NCBI GenBank assembly: GCA_965230605.1
Contig: CBDDLD010000004.1
Location: forward strand, 682,001-746,000
Origin: CBDDLD01 sp965230605
Lineage (GTDB): Bacteria > Bacteroidota > Bacteroidia > Flavobacteriales > Flavobacteriaceae
Length of the DNA: 64,000 nucleotides
Direction: 5' to 3'
Shown: piece by piece, positions 59,953 to 64,000 of the stretch
Numbering within the stretch: position 1 is the first letter of the stretch
Layout: each line of letters opens with the position of its first letter
Made by a program: the position numbers and the translations under genes
Notes under the pieces: generated by a model
The model's input: only the letters and a program-made list of their open reading frames with translations
What the model was told of the DNA's origin: nothing
The model's database searches: none

Positions 59953-60945
59953 ATGAAAAGAATAGCAATAAATGGAATGGGTAGAATTGGAAGAGTAGCA
60001 CTAAAGCTACTTATGAATACCCCAGAATTAGAGATTACAGCAGTAAATGATATAGCATCAATAAATAATATTGCTTATTTACTCAAACATGATAGTGTAC
60101 ACGGGAATTATGAAAAATCTGTAGAAGTAGAAAACTCAAATCTAATAGTTGACGGAAAATCAATTCCATTTTATAGTGAAAAAGATCCATCAAATTTACC
60201 CTGGAAAGAATTAGGAATTGACATTGTTATTGAAAGTACTGGCTTTTTCACTAAAGAAGAAGATGCTAAAAAACATGTTGAAGCAGGTGCTAAAAGAGTA
60301 GTTCTCTCCGGACCTACTTCAAGCGGTGGTGTTCCAACCATAGTTCACGGTGTAAATACAAAAGAAGGAGAAAGTGTAATATTTTCATGTGCAAGTTGTA
60401 CCACCAATAATATAAGTCCTATTATAGAAATACTTGGAAGAAGAATCGGAATAAAAAAGGCAATTATGACAACGATTCATGCAAATACCTCTTCTAATAG
60501 TGTTGTAGACTCACCTTCAGCTAAAATAAGAATGGGGCGTTCAGGATTAAATAATCTAATACCTACAACAACAGGGGCAGCAATAGCAACCACTAAAGTC
60601 TTACCAGAATACACAGGCAAATTTGATGGTATGGCAGTTAGAGTACCAGTTGCCGTTGGGTCATTATCAGATATAACATTATTGACCGAAAGAAATACTT
60701 CTGTGGAAGAAATCAATAAAATTATGGAAGAAGAAGCGAAATCAGAAAAATATATCAATGTCATAAAGGCTTCTTACGATCCTATAGTTTCTACTGATAT
60801 TATTAAAGATCCTCATGCTTCCATTTTAGATCTCCAAATGACTAAAGTTGTTGATGGCGATTTAGTGAAAATTCTTGCTTGGTATGATAATGAGTGGGGA
60901 TTTGCAAATCAAATGATTAGACAGATTATTGAGACATCTTTATAA
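59953..60945 (+). CDS. gap: Glyceraldehyde-3-phosphate dehydrogenase, variant active site
   Basis: A 330-residue type I GAPDH: NAD motif INGMGRIGRVALK, catalytic Cys in FSCASCTTNNISPI, HANT-type segment TTIHANTSSN, and C-terminal WYDNEWGFANQM. The normal motif is SNASCTTNC. Here the second, oxidation-related Cys four residues after the catalytic one is Asn, and a Cys replaces the Asn three residues before it. Location in a stress run rather than a glycolytic cluster suggests a second, stress-type isoform. The presence of a housekeeping copy elsewhere is assumed, not seen. Confidence 0.92.
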   Translation: MKRIAINGMGRIGRVALKLLMNTPELEITAVNDIASINNIAYLLKHDSVHGNYEKSVEVENSNLIVDGKSIPFYSEKDPSNLPWKELGIDIVIESTGFFTKEEDAKKHVEAGAKRVVLSGPTSSGGVPTIVHGVNTKEGESVIFSCASCTTNNISPIIEILGRRIGIKKAIMTTIHANTSSNSVVDSPSAKIRMGRSGLNNLIPTTTGAAIATTKVLPEYTGKFDGMAVRVPVAVGSLSDITLLTERNTSVEEINKIMEEEAKSEKYINVIKASYDPIVSTDIIKDPHASILDLQMTKVVDGDLVKILAWYDNEWGFANQMIRQIIETSL

Positions 60946-60970
60946 AACCACGAAAAGCTATAATTAAAGT

Positions 60971-61201
60971 ATGATGGAAGAAGAAATCAAGAAAAAAATA
61001 TGGTTTAAGTTATTTGCACAATTTAAGATTGGTTTTTTGATTTTTATTGTTTCACTAATAGTATGCATTTTCGAAAGCAGCGTATCTGATTTTCCAGTTA
61101 TAAGTCTATTCGGTTTCATTTATGGGTTGATTTTTATGATTTTCCCTTGTATTGGAATGGTGAAATTTAAAAAGTACTTGGATGATAGTGAAATTGAATA
61201 G
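60971..61201 (+). CDS. Small two-helix membrane protein
   Basis: A 76-residue protein with a charged N-terminus (MMEEEIKKKIW), two hydrophobic helices (about 16-35 and 42-62) and an acidic end. It lies 25 nt after the GAPDH gene and 59 nt before the hydrolase-OsmC gene, same strand. Not recognised. Confidence 0.6.
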   Translation: MMEEEIKKKIWFKLFAQFKIGFLIFIVSLIVCIFESSVSDFPVISLFGFIYGLIFMIFPCIGMVKFKKYLDDSEIE

Positions 61202-61260
61202 ATAAGATAAGATGAAATGTAAGTTCTTAATATCAAAATAAAATTAATCAAATTCTTATA

Positions 61261-62484
61261 ATGAGAAGCATAAAATTGAATATCAAGAATAAAAAAGGAT
61301 ATAAACTCCAAGCTTATTTAGAACTACCAGCAAATCAAAAGCCAAGCCATTATGCTATTTTTGCTCATTGCTTTACTTGTAGCAGTAGCCTAGGTGCTGT
61401 AAAAAACATTAGTCGTGCATTAACTACTCATGGATTTGGCGTGGTAAGATTTGATTTTACTGGTCTAGGAAGGAGTGAAGGTGAATTTGCAGAGAGTTAT
61501 TTTTCAGCCAATGTAGACGATTTAATCGCAGTAAGCGATTTTATGAAAGAAGAATACGTGTCTCCTTCCTTACTTGTTGGGCATTCACTAGGAGGAGCGG
61601 CAGTTATTACTGCTGCCTCAAGATTAGAAACTGTAAAGGCAGTGGCAACTATCGGTGCACCAGCAACAGTTAGTCATGTAAAACACCTTTTCTCTAATGA
61701 TATTGATAAAATTAGAGAGGGAGATTTAACCGAAGTCAATATAGGCGGAAGACCATTTAAAATTAATCCCGAATTTGTAAATGATTTTGACAATACAGAC
61801 TTACCGAAAATCACAAAGGAATTACGTAAGCCTATTCTAATAATGCATGCCCCTTTTGATGAAATAGTTGGTATTAATAACGCGGAGATGCTATACCATA
61901 ATGCGCATCACCCTAAAAGTTTTGTGACTTTAGATGAAGCTGATCATTTGCTGACAAAAAAGGAGGACAGTGTTTATGCAGGAAATGTTATTGGCACTTG
62001 GGTAAGCCGATATTTTCCAATTGAAGAGAACCTAATGCTAGATACTAAAGGGGAACAATTGATAGGTCATCTTAACTTAAGAGAAAATAATTTTACAACT
62101 TCTATTCAAACTAAAAATCATTCATTCATTGCAGACGAACCAGAAAGCATTGGTGGGGATGACTTTGGACCATCACCGTATGAACTGCTTAGTGCAAGTG
62201 TGGCAGCATGTACTGTAATGACATTAAAAATGTATGCGAATAGAAAACAATGGGATTTACAAGAAGTATTTGTTTATGTAACTTATTCTAGAAAGCATAG
62301 TGATGATCTTATGGTAGATGTAGAGAAGCCCACCTGTCTGGATCACATGAACAAAAGATTAAAGTTTGTTGGTGACTTAGACAATAAACAAATACAGCGT
62401 TTAAAGGAAATCGCTTCACGCTGTCCGGTACACAAAACTTTAGCTAGTGGAGTTGTCTTTGATACTGAATTATTAGAATCTTAA
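61261..62484 (+). CDS. Fused alpha/beta hydrolase - OsmC protein
   Basis: A 407-residue fusion. The N-terminal part (about 1-250) is a serine hydrolase with oxyanion segment AIFAHCFTCSSSLG, nucleophile elbow LLVGHSLGGAA, acid in MHAPFDEIVG and His in LDEADHLL. The C-terminal part (about 265-407) is an OsmC/Ohr-type domain with its two redox cysteines in SVAACTVMTL and SRCPVHKTL. OsmC proteins reduce organic hydroperoxides using the Cys pair. The fusion is a known arrangement in several bacterial phyla. Confidence 0.93.
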   Translation: MRSIKLNIKNKKGYKLQAYLELPANQKPSHYAIFAHCFTCSSSLGAVKNISRALTTHGFGVVRFDFTGLGRSEGEFAESYFSANVDDLIAVSDFMKEEYVSPSLLVGHSLGGAAVITAASRLETVKAVATIGAPATVSHVKHLFSNDIDKIREGDLTEVNIGGRPFKINPEFVNDFDNTDLPKITKELRKPILIMHAPFDEIVGINNAEMLYHNAHHPKSFVTLDEADHLLTKKEDSVYAGNVIGTWVSRYFPIEENLMLDTKGEQLIGHLNLRENNFTTSIQTKNHSFIADEPESIGGDDFGPSPYELLSASVAACTVMTLKMYANRKQWDLQEVFVYVTYSRKHSDDLMVDVEKPTCLDHMNKRLKFVGDLDNKQIQRLKEIASRCPVHKTLASGVVFDTELLES

Positions 62485-62518
62485 TTTCTGCTTAAAGTTT
62501 TAACAAGGAAAACACAGT

Positions 62519-62545
62519 AAAGACGTTTAAAGTATTCGTCTTTTT
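62519..62545 (+). terminator. Weak hairpin before the DoxX gene
   Basis: 7-bp stem AAAGACG (62519-62525) / CGTCTTT (62537-62543) with an 11-nt loop and five T. It may reduce read-through into the DoxX gene. Confidence 0.5.
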
Positions 62546-62573
62546 AATATTAATCACTAAATTTTTATTTATT

Positions 62574-62990
62574 ATGAATCTAGGAAATTTTATAATCAGA
62601 TTAGGAATTGGACTTATTTTTATTTGGGGAGGACTTGAAAAGTTTATACCAGGCTTTTTAGGTGGTCCAGGCCTTGAAGGTGCTACTGGTTTTGTTGGTA
62701 GTGTTTTTGGTATTACAGGAAGCTTTGCAACAATACTTACAATAGGTTTAGCTATTACTGAATTGGCGGCTGGTATTTTAATTGTTGCTGGTAAAAAGTT
62801 ATTTGAAGCTTATGCTGTACTAACATTAATACTACTAATAGCTATTATCATGGTATGGCTTCCTGCTGGATTCAAAGATATGAGTGGAGCTAACAATGTT
62901 ACTTGGGTGACTTTAATAACCCACTTAGGCCTGTTATTGATTTTAGCTGGATTGGCTATTGATGCAAAAAGAGATATAAGGAATAACTGA
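62574..62990 (+). CDS. DoxX-family membrane protein
   Basis: A 138-residue protein with four hydrophobic helices and the DoxX start pattern FIIRLGIGLIFIWGGLEKFIPG. DoxX-type proteins support quinone- or thiol-linked redox chemistry at the inner membrane. Last in the run behind promoter E, in line with an oxidative or electrophile stress role. Confidence 0.85.
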   Translation: MNLGNFIIRLGIGLIFIWGGLEKFIPGFLGGPGLEGATGFVGSVFGITGSFATILTIGLAITELAAGILIVAGKKLFEAYAVLTLILLIAIIMVWLPAGFKDMSGANNVTWVTLITHLGLLLILAGLAIDAKRDIRNN

Positions 62991-63120
62991 TGTGAGCCAA
63001 AGAAGTTTTCGTACTAGAATGGGTGTAATGCTATAGAAATTACTACAAATTGATTACCTCTATAAATCTTGTTAACTCTGAAATAATTTGGTTCGACATT
63101 TTTTCTGTGCGCTCTACAAC

Positions 63121-63151
63121 AAGCCAGATACGAAAGTGTCTGGCTTTTTTT
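63121..63151 (+). terminator. Terminator of the stress run
   Basis: 11-bp stem AAGCCAGATAC (63121-63131) / GTGTCTGGCTT (63136-63146), loop GAAA, one wobble, then a T-run. The 320-nt gap between 62990 and 63312 has this hairpin and no gene. Confidence 0.88.
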
Positions 63152-63311
63152 GTGGATGAATCTAGCGTTCATATTAAAGCTTATGAAAAAGAAAATCAAA
63201 AATTTAGTTTAAATTAGCTATGACGCGCTCTTGAATTTCAGTCAAGATTCAAGGCATAGAACGAATGAGTTAAAAAATGAGGCCAGCAATTTCATCAAAC
63301 CTTAATGCGTA

Positions 63312-64000
63312 ATGAAGCTTTATTACACTCTTTTTTTAATAGCCGTTTTCTTTTTAAGTGGCACTAGTGTGTCATCACAAACCAACTCCCAAAAAATAGC
63401 GGATACTACCAAGTTTAATACTTTGTTTAATAAAGCTAAAGAGAATGCAGGCACGGATAGCCAAATGGCTATCGAACAACTTAAAGCTTCCTTGGATATT
63501 GAAAACCTTTCCTCATCCTGTCCAGTTTGCGAAATGAAAGCTTTAGCATTACAGGGTAATATTTATTATAGAAGCCATCAATTAGACTCTGCGAAACTAA
63601 CTTATTCAAGATTAAAAGATGTAGCCACATCTAATGATCACATGAAGTATTTGTCGATGAGCCTCAATAATTTGGGGAGCTGTAATAATGCTCAAGGCAA
63701 TTATGCAGAGGCAATTTCGCTGTATAGAAGCGCTGTAGACATAAAGCGGAAGATTAAGGATACGCTTGGCGTTGCAAGAGGATTATTCAATTTGGGCTCT
63801 AACTTAATTAAGTTCGGTGATTTTGATAGTGGCTTAGAATACTTGCTCGAATCCAAAGACTTGCGCTTTCAGCTTAAGGATACATCTGGAGTCTCAACGG
63901 CATTAAACTCAATCGGTGTACTTTATAAAAGGCAAAATGATTATGATAACGCGCTCTTGTATTTTGAAGATGCTTTGAAGATGAGTGAGCTTCAGAAAAA
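63312..64000 (+). CDS. TPR-repeat protein, signal-transduction type (partial, runs off window)
   Basis: An open frame from ATG 63312 to the window end (229 complete codons). A signal peptide (about 1-23, MKLYYTLFLIAVFFLSGTS, ending SSQ) is followed by TPR units of about 40 residues: LSMSLNNLGSCNNAQGNYAE, VARGLFNLGSNLIKFGDFDS and VSTALNSIGVLYKRQNDYDN. In Bacteroidetes this N-terminus usually precedes a membrane helix and a LuxR-type HTH or histidine kinase, which would lie outside the window. A CPVCEM motif lies near residue 72. Confidence 0.75.
   Translation, partial: MKLYYTLFLIAVFFLSGTSVSSQTNSQKIADTTKFNTLFNKAKENAGTDSQMAIEQLKASLDIENLSSSCPVCEMKALALQGNIYYRSHQLDSAKLTYSRLKDVATSNDHMKYLSMSLNNLGSCNNAQGNYAEAISLYRSAVDIKRKIKDTLGVARGLFNLGSNLIKFGDFDSGLEYLLESKDLRFQLKDTSGVSTALNSIGVLYKRQNDYDNALLYFEDALKMSELQK

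Noticed and set aside
63014..63199. Minus-strand 61-codon frame after the DoxX gene
   Set aside because: It runs through the terminator hairpin at 63121-63151 and has no family-like features.
63229..63253. TCTTGA...TCAAGA and CTTGAAT/ATTCAAG inverted repeats upstream of the TPR gene as a sixth regulon promoter
   Set aside because: The half-site spacer is 7, not 6, there is no 23-bp repeat, and no TTTG at the expected 36.5 or 82.5 nt distance.

Overview
The window is chromosomal DNA of a marine-type member of the Flavobacteriaceae (Bacteroidetes). The evidence is low G+C, the gldKLMN gliding/type IX secretion operon, exosortase F, HYC_CC_PP and DUF6090 proteins, a RskA-type anti-sigma factor, and repeated promoters with the Bacteroidetes -7 element TAnnTTTG. 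No rRNA, CRISPR array or intact mobile element was seen.

Layout. 1-6.9 kb: a cut-off glycosyltransferase, aquaporin Z, an ECF sigma/anti-sigma pair, murB with an aminotransferase, a PDZ aspartyl protease and a DUF1573 protein. 7-16.9 kb: valS, then on the minus strand purH and the rod-shape cluster mreB-mreC-mreD-mrdA-rodA. 17-24.6 kb: two tandem FtsX/MacB-type permeases, a GAF-type methionine sulfoxide reductase, the exosortase F pair, and a metal-related set (HYC_CC_PP protein, TonB-dependent receptor, heavy-metal-associated protein). 24.6-32.2 kb (minus): DUF6090 protein, groES-groEL, and miaB / sigma-54 activator / small protein / lptE / TPR-like protein / secG. 32.3-41 kb (plus): topA, an arginase-fold protein with altered metal ligands, and gldK-gldL-gldM-gldN. 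41-45.5 kb: FAD oxidoreductase, DUF983 protein, ABC-F ATPase with an overlapping CPxCG mini-protein, and an LRR protein. 45.6-46.6 kb: initiator tRNA-Met followed by a serine-recombinase remnant. 46.7-51.3 kb: two outer-membrane proteins, one a 1189-residue three-part chimera.

51.5-63 kb is the most interesting part. A Crp/Fnr-family regulator sits among five transcription units whose promoters share one architecture. Partly palindromic boxes of the form TTGA-N6-TCAA are phased at exactly 23 bp, with centres 36.5, 59.5 and (in four of five) 82.5 nt upstream of the last G of the -7 box. These promoters precede a secreted protein, a 51-residue Cys-pair protein, an AhpD-like protein, a peroxiredoxin-like protein, and a nine-gene run. 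That run holds a periplasmic alpha/beta hydrolase, a short-chain dehydrogenase, a second AhpD-like protein, a nitroreductase, a variant GAPDH, a hydrolase-OsmC fusion and DoxX. I infer a Crp/Fnr-controlled thiol/electrophile or oxidative stress regulon; the inducing signal is unknown.

Sequence facts were read by eye. Family names rest on remembered motifs, and no database search was possible.
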